NCBI GenBank assembly: GCA_029338675.1
Contig: JAQYAV010000013.1
Coordinates: 1 to 37,223, forward strand
DNA length: 37,223 nucleotides
Direction of reading: 5' to 3'
Source of the DNA: Lachnospiraceae bacterium
GTDB lineage: Bacteria; Bacillota; Clostridia; Lachnospirales; Lachnospiraceae
Shown: piece by piece, positions 1 to 7,782 of the stretch
Position numbering within the stretch: the stretch's first letter is position 1
How the letters are laid out: every line of letters begins with the position of its first letter
The notes under the pieces: generated by a model
Told to the model about the DNA's origin: nothing
The model's database searches: none
What the model saw: the letters and a program-made list of their open reading frames with translations, nothing else
Position numbers and translations under genes: made by a program

Positions 1-140
1 GTATGGCCACAACTCATACAATGAGATCTTTCTATGGTAACACTTTCTTTTAATGGAACCCTCAATATCAGCACGTTAACAAAGCTGCCAATTACTATTC
101 CATATAAGCCAAACAATATGCACATTATTAAAGTTTCCAT
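1..140 (-). CDS. pilD: Prepilin peptidase (type IV leader peptidase), 5' part only
   Basis: Runs off the left edge; 46 codons are visible. The translation starts METLIMCILFGLYGIVIGSF and continues with VNVLILRVP, then ERSHCMSCGH. This is the typical N-terminus of the prepilin peptidase/N-methyltransferase family: a first membrane helix with GSFxNV, then a Cys-x2-Cys pair of the cytoplasmic loop. These inner-membrane aspartyl proteases cut the leader of prepilins at the Gly-Phe bond and methylate the new N-terminus; the catalytic Asp residues would lie outside the window. The ATG at 138-140 is preceded by AAAGGTG at 151-157, 10 bases away. It is the last visible gene of the pilus cluster and lies behind a hairpin that separates it from the pilin gene, which suggests lower expression than the pilin. 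Confidence 0.88.
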   Translation of the reverse strand, partial: METLIMCILFGLYGIVIGSFVNVLILRVPLKESVTIERSHCMSCGH

Positions 141-186
141 AGCAAAAACGCACCTTTCGATAAAGATAATTCTTTATACAGTTAAA

Positions 187-210
187 TTCCACCTGGCGAC
201 TCAGGTGGAA
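187..210 (-). terminator. Hairpin terminator after the pilin gene
   Basis: Perfect 9-bp stem TTCCACCTG / CAGGTGGAA with a 6-base loop, 24 bases after the pilin stop codon. On the minus strand it is followed by only a short T stretch (ATTTAAC), so termination is probably partial and some transcription continues into the prepilin peptidase gene. Confidence 0.65.
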
Positions 211-233
211 TAAAACCTCTTCTCATTATGAAA

Positions 234-692
234 TTACTTCTGGTAATCCTCACATACTTCTGGACAAATAGCCCAATCATGAGATCCATCAGTAATGCTA
301 ACCTTAACTTCACCTGAAGTGCTAATCTCTACCTTATAAGCATTAGCTCCTTGCTTCTTATACTTAAGCTTTGGAGCCTTCTGTCCTGATAAGTTACTGA
401 AGATATCCTTACCACCGTTACCTTTTGCAATAGCTGGACTAACTGTTGTAGAAGCTTCAGTAATAGTATAAGTAGTAACACCAGTTGTTAACTCTGAGTA
501 TAAATCTTCGTTAGTAAGTGCAGTCTCGAATGCAGTCTTGATTGACTTACAAGCATTGATATCATTTGACTTTCTAGATCTGTCAATGTATCTGATAAGC
601 GCTGGAGCAATTGCACCTGCAAGGATAGCCATAATAGCTATTACGATAATAAGCTCAACTAATGAGAAACCTTTGTTATTTGTTTTTTTCAT
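234..692 (-). CDS. pilA: Type IV prepilin (major pilin-like protein)
   Basis: A 152-residue class III signal peptide protein. The leader MKKTNNKG is short and positive; cleavage is expected between Gly8 and Phe9, giving mature FSLVELIIVIAIMAILAG with the conserved Glu at +5. The hydrophobic helix (residues 9-30) is both membrane anchor and assembly spine. The globular part is small, with two Cys near the C-terminus (CPEVC) and one at about residue 48, so a disulfide loop is possible. A good AAAGGAG site precedes the ATG. It follows pilC and precedes the prepilin peptidase, with a hairpin after its stop. Whether it is the major pilin or a pseudopilin cannot be decided from sequence; the own terminator and strong ribosome-binding site favour an abundant pilin. 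Confidence 0.9.
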   Translation of the reverse strand: MKKTNNKGFSLVELIIVIAIMAILAGAIAPALIRYIDRSRKSNDINACKSIKTAFETALTNEDLYSELTTGVTTYTITEASTTVSPAIAKGNGGKDIFSNLSGQKAPKLKYKKQGANAYKVEISTSGEVKVSITDGSHDWAICPEVCEDYQK

Positions 693-721
693 GTTTTTTC
701 TCTCCTTTAATTAAATAAAAT

Positions 722-795
722 ATTATAGTTTTTTATGATAAAGCCACCGTAATCGCCCAGCGGCTTATATCCAATTAAATTATGTAGTATACTAC
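722..795 (-). promoter_or_regulatory. Pilin leader region: palindrome, imperfect hairpin and -10-like box
   Basis: The space between pilC and the pilin gene holds three elements. A perfect 12-base palindrome GTAGTATACTAC lies at 784-795. A 7-bp hairpin with one G-U pair (arms at 741-747 and 760-766, minus strand) has no T tract, so it is not a typical terminator. A TATAAT box on the minus strand lies at 722-727 but has no good -35 box at 17 bases. I infer a pilin-specific promoter or mRNA-stabilising leader but cannot show which. Confidence 0.35.
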
Positions 796-806
796 GAGTT
801 TGCAAA

Positions 807-2009
807 TTAATAATTATCAACAGCGTCGTACATACTAAGCATCGGCGAATAAATTGCTAATACAATACCACCAACTACAACTGCCATAACAACGATAATC
901 ATTGGTTCCATCATAGCAGTAAGGGCATCAGTTACATTATTAACTTCCATCTCATAATAATCTGCAACCTTATCCATCATGTCTTCAATATTACCTGTTT
1001 CCTCTCCAATTCTTGTCATCTGTGATAACATTGGTGGAAAATACTCCATATCTCTAAGTGGTTTAGAAAGGGGAACACCCTTCGCAACCTGAACCTTAGC
1101 TTCTAATAAATCATCTCTAATAATCTTATTCTTAATCATCTTAGCAACCTGCTCAATAGCATCCATAAGTGGAATACCTGACGCAAGAAGAGTTGCTAAT
1201 GTTCTTGAGAATGTTGCTGCAGCTGATTTAATAACAAGATTTCCAAAAAGAGGAAGCTTCATAGAAATCTTTGAATAAATGAGCTCACCTTGTTCTGTCT
1301 TGCCAAATCCCTTAAGTGCTACCACTATGGCAATCACAATAACCGCAACAATCCAACCCTTATGCTGCAAGAAACCACTGACATCCACTAATAACTGTGT
1401 TGCAGCAGGAAGCTCTGTTCCCATATCCGTAAACATCTCACTAAACTGTGGTATTACTTTAACTAATAATACTATTACAACCGCAATAACAACAACCAAA
1501 ATTACTATTGGATATGTCATTGCACCTTTAACCTTTGACTTGAGTTTGTTACTGTTCTCAAAATGAGTAGTAAGTCTCTCAAAAGAAGTCTCTAGGTTAC
1601 CTGATATTTCACCAGCAGCTACCATGTTAACAAGTATCTGTGGAAATACTTTAGGATTCAACTTAAAGCCCTCTGCTAAAGAGCCACCTTTTTGAACATG
1701 ATTTTGGGCATCTCTTAAAGCTTCTTTAAGTGATACATTATCAATCTGCTCTGCCATCATATCAAGAGCTGATATAACAGTAACACCTGCGTTAAGTACT
1801 GAGTTAAACTGCTTACAGAATATAGCTAAATCCTTATCTTTAACCTTCTTCTTAAACATGCTATTCCCAGCATCAGCATTCTTAATCTCCTGAACTGTTA
1901 ATCCAGATGATTTTAATTTTTCTTTTGCTTTTTCTTCACTAGGCGCATCTATTGTTCCACGCGTTCCTTTACCACTGGAATCAAGCGCCTTGAATTTATA
2001 ATTTGCCAT
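807..2009 (-). CDS. pilC: Type IV pilus inner-membrane platform protein PilC
   Basis: A 400-residue GspF/PilC family protein, which recruits the pilus motor ATPases at the inner membrane. It has two T2SSF domains (about residues 60-185 and 262-385) and three membrane segments (about 167-185, 219-233, 370-387). Motifs include the N-terminal FKALDSSGKGTRGTIDA, FPQILVNMVAAGE in the first repeat and FPPMLSQMTRIGEETGN in the second. A longer frame opens at 2141, but the family N-terminus MANYKFKALD and a GGAGG site 6 bases ahead fix the start at 2009. It has its own likely promoter in the 138-base gap after pilT. Confidence 0.93.
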   Translation of the reverse strand: MANYKFKALDSSGKGTRGTIDAPSEEKAKEKLKSSGLTVQEIKNADAGNSMFKKKVKDKDLAIFCKQFNSVLNAGVTVISALDMMAEQIDNVSLKEALRDAQNHVQKGGSLAEGFKLNPKVFPQILVNMVAAGEISGNLETSFERLTTHFENSNKLKSKVKGAMTYPIVILVVVIAVVIVLLVKVIPQFSEMFTDMGTELPAATQLLVDVSGFLQHKGWIVAVIVIAIVVALKGFGKTEQGELIYSKISMKLPLFGNLVIKSAAATFSRTLATLLASGIPLMDAIEQVAKMIKNKIIRDDLLEAKVQVAKGVPLSKPLRDMEYFPPMLSQMTRIGEETGNIEDMMDKVADYYEMEVNNVTDALTAMMEPMIIVVMAVVVGGIVLAIYSPMLSMYDAVDNY

Positions 2010-2071
2010 CTCTACCCTCCGATAACATCTTGCAAAAATGAATAATTTGTTAACATTTTGTTTCTGAATTG

Positions 2072-2100
2072 ATAATACTACATTAGTATACTTTTTGCAA
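2072..2100 (-). promoter_or_regulatory. Sigma-A type promoter upstream of pilC
   Basis: On the minus strand, TTGCAA (2095-2100) and TATTAT (2072-2077) are 17 bases apart. An ATACTA-ATG-TAGTAT inverted repeat lies in the spacer and -10 box, so a dimeric regulator could bind there. The palindrome before the pilin gene contains the same TAGTAT/ATACTA half sites. Confidence 0.5.
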
Positions 2101-2147
2101 TATGTTTTATAATATTTTATAATTTTGTACAATCTGCACAAAAAATG

Positions 2148-3200
2148 TTACATCATCTTCTTCATAGCCGCCTGGTCTTGTGCATAAGTAAGAGCATAAT
2201 CTCTAGTAATTACCCCTCGTCTATATAAGTCCATAATAAAATCATCCATTGTAATCATTCCTGTTGCTCTGTTAGTCTGAATAACTGACTGTATCTGATG
2301 TGTTTTAGCTTCACGAATCAAGCTTCGAATAGCTGGATTAGCAAGCATAACCTCGAAAGCAGCAACTCGACCTTTTCCATCTGCTGTAGGAATAAGTGAC
2401 TGTGATATAACACCCTCTAATACCATAGAAAGCTGAATACGTGTCTGTTGTTGTTGATGTGGCGGGAATACATCAACTATACGGTCGATTGTTGATGCAG
2501 CACCAATTGTATGAAGTGTTGAAAATACCAAGTGACCAGTTTCAGCAGCTGTTATAGCAGTTGATATAGTCTCAAGGTCTCTCATCTCTCCTACGAGAAT
2601 TATATCTGGATCCTCACGAAGTGCTGCACGAAGTGCATTGGCATAACTAAGTGTATCCATACCTATCTCTCTCTGGTTTACAACTGACTTCTTATGTTTA
2701 TGTACATACTCTATAGGATCCTCAAGTGTAATAATATGATCTGTTAAATTATCATTAGCTTTATTAATTATAGAAGCAAGTGTTGTTGACTTACCCGAAC
2801 CAGTAGGTCCTGTTACAAGTACTAATCCTCTCTTCTTCTTATATAATTGAACAACTGCCTCTGGTATACCAAGTTCATCTGGCTTAGGGATGATTGTATC
2901 AACCTTTCTGTATGCAGCCGCCATATTACCACGATCCATGTATACATTAACACGGAATCGACCTGTTTCTGCAGAAGCATATGAGAAATCGACTTCTCCT
3001 CTTTCTTTAAGAATCTGTTTGTGTCTCTCATGCATTGTTGATCCAATTGCATCTGTTACATCCGCTGGCATAAGTGGTGGAATCTCAACCTCGATAAGCT
3101 TACCATTAATTCTAAGCTTAGGTGGTATACCGCATGCAATATGCACATCGGAAGCATTCTGCTCTACTGCGAATGCTAATAGTTCTTTCATATCAAGCAT
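2148..3200 (-). CDS. pilT: Type IV pilus retraction ATPase PilT
   Basis: A 350-residue hexameric ATPase of the PilT family, the usual length. The N-terminal PAS-like domain contains ASDVHIACGIPPKLRINGKL. The Walker A motif is GPTGSGKST at residues 131-139, the Asp box follows as ITLEDPIEYVH, Walker B is REDPDIILVGEMRD, and the His box is TGHLVFSTLHT. PilT powers pilus disassembly and twitching, so these pili are probably retractile. The ATG has GGAG 8 bases ahead. It sits 22 bases after pilB and before pilC in the same direction. Confidence 0.95.
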   Translation of the reverse strand: MLDMKELLAFAVEQNASDVHIACGIPPKLRINGKLIEVEIPPLMPADVTDAIGSTMHERHKQILKERGEVDFSYASAETGRFRVNVYMDRGNMAAAYRKVDTIIPKPDELGIPEAVVQLYKKKRGLVLVTGPTGSGKSTTLASIINKANDNLTDHIITLEDPIEYVHKHKKSVVNQREIGMDTLSYANALRAALREDPDIILVGEMRDLETISTAITAAETGHLVFSTLHTIGAASTIDRIVDVFPPHQQQQTRIQLSMVLEGVISQSLIPTADGKGRVAAFEVMLANPAIRSLIREAKTHQIQSVIQTNRATGMITMDDFIMDLYRRGVITRDYALTYAQDQAAMKKMM

Positions 3201-3222
3201 AACCTAATCTCCTTCTCCCTAT

Positions 3223-4944
3223 TTAATATTCATCACCAGTTGTGTAAACAATCTTCTTCATTTCACTAAGTGATGTTATTCCATTAAGTACATGTTTAGC
3301 AGCGCCCATCTTAAGAGTAAGCATACCTTCTGATAAAGCCTGTTTTTCAATAACATCTGCAGTTGCGCCTTTGGAAATTACTGCCTGTAATTCTTTCGAT
3401 ATTGGCATCATCTCATATACACCAATTCGTCCTGCATACCCACAGTCACCACATAGTGGGCAACCAACTGGCTCATATATTACAACATCTTCTTCATCCT
3501 CTGGCAAACCAAGTACTTTCTTTTCCTCTGGTTCAGCCAATCTTGGTGCTTTGCAGTTATTGCAAAGTCGTCTAACAAGTCTTTGGGCAATTACACCTAC
3601 TAGGGCATCACCTGCAACATATGGCTCAATACCCATATCAATAATACGTGTAACTGTAGATGCTGCTGAGTTTGTATGTAATGTTGAAACAACAAGGTGT
3701 CCTGTTATGGCTGCCTGTACGGCAATCTTTGCTGTTTCACCATCACGAATCTCTCCTATCATTATTATATCAGGGTCCTGACGAAGAATTGATCTAAGAG
3801 CTGCTGCAAATGTAAGCTCTGCTTTAACATTAACCTGAACCTGATTAATTCCTTCTATATTAGCCTCGACAGGATCTTCTACTGTAATTATATTAACATC
3901 CTCAGTGTTAAGCTCACTAAGTGATGTATAAAGTGTAGTTGATTTACCAGAACCAGTAGGTCCAGTAACAAGAATAATACCATGTGGATTACTCAATATT
4001 CCATCGAAAACCTTTAATTCTTCTTGATCAAGACCAAGGGCACTCTTAGGTTTAGTAAGTCCGTCCTTGGATGTAAGACGCATAACGGTTTTCTCGCCAT
4101 ATACTGTTGGAAGGATAGAAACACGGACATCAAATTCTCTTCTATCTACTATGATAGTAATACGACCATCCTGTGGCTTACGTTTCTCTGCTATATCCAT
4201 TCCACCAATAATCTTAATACGTGCACTAATTGCTGAAAGCAAGCTGTAATCATAATTCATTACTTCTCTTAATGCACCATCTATTCTATATCTAACTCTT
4301 ACGCTGTTTTCAAGTGGTTCAATATGTATATCGGAAGCTCTTTGTCTTACTCCACCTTCTAGTATCTGTTTAACAATCAATACAACAGGTGAGTTCTCAA
4401 TATCTTCATTGATTGCATCTTCATCAGTGTCATAAACACCCTTTGATTCCATTTCCTTTCGGAAAAGCTCTGCCGCTTCACGTGCCTGTGAATCTCCATA
4501 ATGCTTTCCGATTACTTCTATTATATCATCCTCTAACGCAAGTAATGGTTCTACCTGTGTATTAGTTGCTATACCAATATCGTCTATTGCATCTAAATCC
4601 ATTGGATCAGCCATAGCAACCTTGAGGACATTCGGATTCATATCATCATAACAAATTGGAACTGCTTTATACTTGTTGACCATTGCTTCAGGAACAAGAT
4701 TCAAAATCTCCTTATCAAGCTTACATGCCTTAATCTCAATATAGTCAATTCCCATCTGTGTAGTAAGAACTGTAATAAGAAGTTCCTGGCTAATAAAACC
4801 AAGTTCCATAATGATATTACCTAACTTACCACCATTCTCTTTCTGATATTCAATAGCCTCACCAAGTTCCTCTGCCGTAATAGCTCCTGCTTCAACAAGC
4901 AAGTCACCTATACGTATTTTCTTACGTCCTCCGCCTACCTGCAT
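3223..4944 (-). CDS. pilB: Type IV pilus extension ATPase PilB (GspE family)
   Basis: A 573-residue assembly ATPase. Order of parts: GspE N-terminal domain (about 8-150, IGDLLVEAGAIT), then the ATPase with ASDIHIEP, Walker A GPTGSGKST at about 328-336, Walker B RQDPDIIMIGEIRD, a His box GHLVVSTLHTNSA, and a zinc-binding tetracysteine region CNNCKAP...CPLCGDCGYAGR near the C-terminus. The frame is open up to 4998, but the ATG at 4944 has GGGAG 5 bases ahead and matches the family start, while the upstream part overlaps the likely promoter. First gene of the pilus operon, divergent from the sigK-like gene. Confidence 0.94.
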   Translation of the reverse strand: MQVGGGRKKIRIGDLLVEAGAITAEELGEAIEYQKENGGKLGNIIMELGFISQELLITVLTTQMGIDYIEIKACKLDKEILNLVPEAMVNKYKAVPICYDDMNPNVLKVAMADPMDLDAIDDIGIATNTQVEPLLALEDDIIEVIGKHYGDSQAREAAELFRKEMESKGVYDTDEDAINEDIENSPVVLIVKQILEGGVRQRASDIHIEPLENSVRVRYRIDGALREVMNYDYSLLSAISARIKIIGGMDIAEKRKPQDGRITIIVDRREFDVRVSILPTVYGEKTVMRLTSKDGLTKPKSALGLDQEELKVFDGILSNPHGIILVTGPTGSGKSTTLYTSLSELNTEDVNIITVEDPVEANIEGINQVQVNVKAELTFAAALRSILRQDPDIIMIGEIRDGETAKIAVQAAITGHLVVSTLHTNSAASTVTRIIDMGIEPYVAGDALVGVIAQRLVRRLCNNCKAPRLAEPEEKKVLGLPEDEEDVVIYEPVGCPLCGDCGYAGRIGVYEMMPISKELQAVISKGATADVIEKQALSEGMLTLKMGAAKHVLNGITSLSEMKKIVYTTGDEY

Positions 4945-4979
4945 AATATCTCCCTTTCTTACATAATATTCTATTACAC

Positions 4980-4988
4980 AGTATATCA
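4980..4988 (-). promoter_or_regulatory. Extended -10 promoter for the pilus operon
   Basis: Minus strand TGATATACT: a TATACT box (4980-4985) with the extended TGn element. A weak TTTATA lies 17 bases further upstream. Predicted transcription start near 4973, about 28 bases before the pilB ATG. A second weaker candidate (TTGTTA-17-CATTAT) lies near 5045-5075. Confidence 0.45.
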
Positions 4989-5173
4989 TATATGCCAATA
5001 TTTATAAAGCAATTTAACACATTTTAACGTTTTTGTTCCAAAATAATGTCGAATACAGTAAAATATAACAAGTCATTTTCTTCATATCGTTCATTTTACC
5101 CACGACGCCCATTATCATTTGTACAACATTAACAAGAATATCATAGTCTTTTGAACATTTCAACTATTATATT

Positions 5174-5191
5174 GGTAAATCTTCATTTACC
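5174..5191. promoter_or_regulatory. Inverted repeat upstream of the sigK-like gene
   Basis: GGTAAAT / ATTTACC with a 4-base CTTC spacer, about 60-75 bases ahead of the predicted sigK start point. It could be an operator or an RNA hairpin; there is no T tract after it. Confidence 0.3.
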
Positions 5192-5217
5192 TTAATTCTC
5201 TATTATTCAAAATAGCA

Positions 5218-5244
5218 ACTTTATTGTTTTCCCATCATATTATA
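5218..5244 (+). promoter_or_regulatory. Mother-cell (SigE/SigK-type) promoter of the sigK-like gene
   Basis: CATATTATA at 5236-5244 matches the SigK -10 pattern CATA-N3-TA and resembles the SigE -10 box. An AC dinucleotide (5218-5219) lies 16 bases upstream, where SigK promoters have AC at the -35 position. Autoregulation is an inference. Confidence 0.4.
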
Positions 5245-5270
5245 TATAAACCCCATATATCGAGGTCGTT

Positions 5271-5894
5271 TTGAAAACATTTAAAAAACCATTATCCAAA
5301 GAGCAGGAATCTAGATATATCGCACTCTCTAAGCAAGGCGACATTCTCGCAAGAAATAAACTAATCGAATATAATTTAAGATTAGTTGCCCATATAATAA
5401 AAAAATATCAAGTTAACAACAAAGACACTGAGGATTATCTTTCCATAGGTACAATAGGATTAATCAAAGCAATTGACTCATATGATGAAATCAAAGGAAA
5501 CAGATTAGCCACCTACGCTTCTCGTTGCATAGAAAACGAAATTCTTATGTATCTTCGCCAAGAACGTAAAGAGCAAAGAGAAACCTCACTCTTTGACCCT
5601 ATTGGAAAAGACAAAGAAGGTAACGAGGTTTCATTAATCGACATAATAGATTCCGGTGAAAAGCCCATTATAAACAGTATTATTATTACAACAGAATTAG
5701 AGCAACTTTCCAAAATATTTCACAAGGTCTTAACCTCACGTGAGCAATTAATTCTGTCCTTACGGTACGGATTATTTAACAATAAAGCCCAGACACAAAA
5801 AAGTATCGCTTCATCCTTGAACATCTCTAGATCATATGTTTCTAGAATCGAAAAAAAAGCACTGCTTAAGCTTCGCAGTGCTTTGAACGAATAA
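5271..5894 (+). CDS. sigK: Sporulation sigma factor SigK-like (mature form, no pro-sequence)
   Basis: A 207-residue sigma-70 family protein of the late mother-cell SigK group. Visible motifs: ARNKLIEYNLRLVAHIIKKY (region 2.1), EDYLSIGTIGLIKAIDSYD, ATYASRCIENEILMYLR (2.2-2.4), DPIGKDKEGNEVSLIDI, and a region 4 helix-turn-helix SIASSLNISRSYVSRIEKKA. The start is a TTG at 5271 with GAGGT just ahead; an in-frame TAA at 5247 excludes an upstream pro-peptide. The protein therefore begins where processed SigK of Bacillus begins, as in clostridia whose SigK needs no proteolytic activation. It is the only plus-strand gene in the left 27 kb and its 3' end overlaps the U32 gene by 29 bases. Confidence 0.87.
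   Translation: MKTFKKPLSKEQESRYIALSKQGDILARNKLIEYNLRLVAHIIKKYQVNNKDTEDYLSIGTIGLIKAIDSYDEIKGNRLATYASRCIENEILMYLRQERKEQRETSLFDPIGKDKEGNEVSLIDIIDSGEKPIINSIIITTELEQLSKIFHKVLTSREQLILSLRYGLFNNKAQTQKSIASSLNISRSYVSRIEKKALLKLRSALNE
5851..5884 (-). terminator. Intrinsic terminator of the ireB-to-U32 gene set, inside sigK
   Basis: Perfect 10-bp stem AAAGCACTGC / GCAGTGCTTT (arms 5856-5865 and 5875-5884, 9-base loop). On the minus strand it runs into eight T (5851-5858). The right-hand arm is coding sequence of the U32 gene and its stop lies in the loop; the whole structure is also codons of the sigK C-terminus. Confidence 0.85.
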
Positions 5895-7128
5895 TCATAC
5901 CAACCTTACATGGTATATTATCCTTAAGTTTTATATATAGCTTCTGTTTTGGATGAGGAGCTGATTCCATAGGCATCATCTTCTCATCATAAATTGCCTC
6001 AACATTAACAAATGTATTTGTTCCATCAAAATTCATAATGCATATTTCGTCACCTACTATAAACTTGTTTTTTTGATGAATAACAAGTAATCCTTCTTCT
6101 GTAATTTCTTCTACAGTTCCAAGATATGTGTAATTCTTCACATATACATTATTATCGTATATTTGCGAAGTTTCATCTGTTTTTCCAAAATAAAAGCCTG
6201 TAGTAAACTGTCTAAATGTACATGCTGATATTTCCTCATTATAGTAATCCATTCTGCTTCTATATAATTCTTCTGAAACATAATAGTCATCAATTGCCTG
6301 TCTATATGTTCTTGTTACAGCAGCAACATATAATGCAGTTTTCATTCTTCCTTCTATCTTAAAGGAATCAATTCCTGCTCCAATCATTTCTGGAACATAA
6401 TTAATCATACATAAATCCTTTGAGTTAAATATGTATGTTCCCCTATCATCCTCTTCGATTGGTAAATACTCTCCAGGTCTTTTTTCTTCCTGTATAGTAT
6501 ATTTCCATCTACATGGATGTGTGCATGCACCTTTGTTAGCATCTCTTCCTGTAAAGTAACTACTCAAAAGACATCTTCCAGAATAGGATATACACATTGC
6601 GCCATGAATAAACGCCTCTATCTCCATATCCTCTGGAATATTTTCTCTTATTCCTTTTATTTCTTTTAGAGACAACTCTCTTGCACATACAACTCTCGTT
6701 GCACCTAATTCATGCCAAAAGTTATATGTTAAGTAGTTTGTATTATTGGCCTGAGTACTGATATGAATCTCTATCTTAGGTAATATCTTCTTAGCTAAAG
6801 TAAATATTCCCGGATCAGATATAATAAATGCATCTATTTTATCCTCAAGTCCTGCTTCTTTCATATCATTAAAATATTTTTCAACACCAACAATGTCATC
6901 ATTGTGCGCAAAAATATTAACCGTCATATACAGCTTCTTACCAGCTTTATGAACATAATCAGCAGCTTCATGCATATCTTCAAAGCTAAAGTTATCTGCC
7001 TTTGCTCTAAGTCCAAACTTCTGTCCACCAATATAAACTGCATCAGCACCGTAATCGATAGCTACTTTTAATACATCTAAATTTCCTGCTGGAATCAATA
7101 ATTCAGGTTTTGTTCTTCTGTTACTCAT
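5866..7128 (-). CDS. trhP: U32 family peptidase-like protein, tRNA U34 5-hydroxylase (TrhP/YrrO type)
   Basis: A 420-residue U32 family protein. The family signature EAFIHGAMCISYSGRCLLSS and four Cys (179, 186, 202, 206; the last two in ACTHPCRW) match the Fe-S ligand pattern of TrhP/RlhA proteins. TrhP uses prephenate-dependent chemistry to hydroxylate uridine 34 of tRNA, the step before TrmR methylation. The trmR gene is 9 bases upstream, as in the Bacillus yrrM-yrrN-yrrO cluster, but here there is only one U32 gene. The ATG has GGTGAG ahead. The C-terminal codons form part of the terminator. Substrate choice (tRNA rather than rRNA) rests on neighbourhood; protease activity is not supported. 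Confidence 0.85.
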   Translation of the reverse strand: MSNRRTKPELLIPAGNLDVLKVAIDYGADAVYIGGQKFGLRAKADNFSFEDMHEAADYVHKAGKKLYMTVNIFAHNDDIVGVEKYFNDMKEAGLEDKIDAFIISDPGIFTLAKKILPKIEIHISTQANNTNYLTYNFWHELGATRVVCARELSLKEIKGIRENIPEDMEIEAFIHGAMCISYSGRCLLSSYFTGRDANKGACTHPCRWKYTIQEEKRPGEYLPIEEDDRGTYIFNSKDLCMINYVPEMIGAGIDSFKIEGRMKTALYVAAVTRTYRQAIDDYYVSEELYRSRMDYYNEEISACTFRQFTTGFYFGKTDETSQIYDNNVYVKNYTYLGTVEEITEEGLLVIHQKNKFIVGDEICIMNFDGTNTFVNVEAIYDEKMMPMESAPHPKQKLYIKLKDNIPCKVGMIIRSKHCEA

Positions 7129-7137
7129 ATACTCACC

Positions 7138-7782
7138 TTACTTTTTTATACTAACACCTATTCCATCTCCAACAGACAAAACAGTGCTTTCCAATCTCTC
7201 ATCATTAAACAACGCATATACGTATTGTCTCATTCTATCATGTATAGTTCGATTTCTTTTTTCTACAAGAAAATGGGATTCTAGAATCTCTCCATCCTGC
7301 AATATGTTATCCGAAATAATCAAGCCGTCTTTTTTTGTGACACGAAGTACGTCTTCAAGGTAGTTAATATACTGTCCCTTAGCCGCATCCACAAAAACAA
7401 AATCATATGCATCTGACTCAAGTTTACCTAACACTTCATATGCATCACCACGTATAACAGTAATTTGATTGTCTTTTTTCATTCTTTTTATATTAGCACA
7501 AGCAATGTCTGCTCTTTCTTCATCTAATTCAATAGTTGTTATATGCGCCTCTAAAGAAATGTACTGACTAAAATATAGTGACGAATATCCGACAGCGGTT
7601 CCTATCTCCAAAATTGATATAGGCTTTTTTAGTAAAAGCTGTGTTTTAATAAACTCTTTTGTTTCAGGTCTCATAATCGGAACACCATTTGAAATAGCAT
7701 CCGAATATATCTCACCTAAAATTCCTTCATCATCTTTGATATAGGATTTAATAAACGACGATACTCTTTCTAAAGATGTCAC
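7138..7782 (-). CDS. trmR: tRNA 5-hydroxyuridine methyltransferase TrmR (YrrM, O-methyltransferase family 3)
   Basis: A 214-residue SAM-dependent methyltransferase with a class I Rossmann fold: motif I ILEIGTAVGYSSLYFS (about 57-72), an acidic TIELDEERA at the end of strand 2, and the catalytic/metal region FVFVDAAKGQY followed by SDN. TrmR methylates 5-hydroxyuridine at tRNA position 34 to 5-methoxyuridine in Gram-positive bacteria. The start is GTG (7780-7782), overlapping the TGA of the previous gene by 4 bases, with GGAGG 7 bases ahead, so translation is probably coupled. Position between the MltG-like and U32 genes matches Bacillus yrrL-yrrM-yrrN. A catechol-type O-methyltransferase is the alternative from family membership alone. 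Confidence 0.85.
   Translation of the reverse strand: MTSLERVSSFIKSYIKDDEGILGEIYSDAISNGVPIMRPETKEFIKTQLLLKKPISILEIGTAVGYSSLYFSQYISLEAHITTIELDEERADIACANIKRMKKDNQITVIRGDAYEVLGKLESDAYDFVFVDAAKGQYINYLEDVLRVTKKDGLIISDNILQDGEILESHFLVEKRNRTIHDRMRQYVYALFNDERLESTVLSVGDGIGVSIKK

Larger units (their letters stand above)
4945..5270. other. Divergent intergenic region between pilB and the sigK-like gene
   Basis: 326 bases without a convincing gene. It holds the pilB promoter on the left, a perfect inverted repeat GGTAAAT-CTTC-ATTTACC at 5174-5191, and a sporulation-type promoter for the sigK-like gene on the right. I found no riboswitch-like fold. A 49-codon open frame on the minus strand (5014-5163) has no ribosome-binding site and I do not call it. 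Confidence 0.6.

Noticed and set aside
741-766. Possible c-di-GMP riboswitch before the pilin gene
   Set aside because: A short hairpin with GC-rich arms is there, but the conserved core and second helix of the known c-di-GMP riboswitch classes are missing and the space is too short.
2010-2141. Longer N-terminus for PilC
   Set aside because: The extra 44 residues do not match the family, lack a ribosome-binding site and cover the pilC promoter.
5014-5163. 49-codon minus-strand frame in the pilB-sigK space
   Set aside because: TTG start without Shine-Dalgarno sequence and no recognisable family. Kept only as a note.
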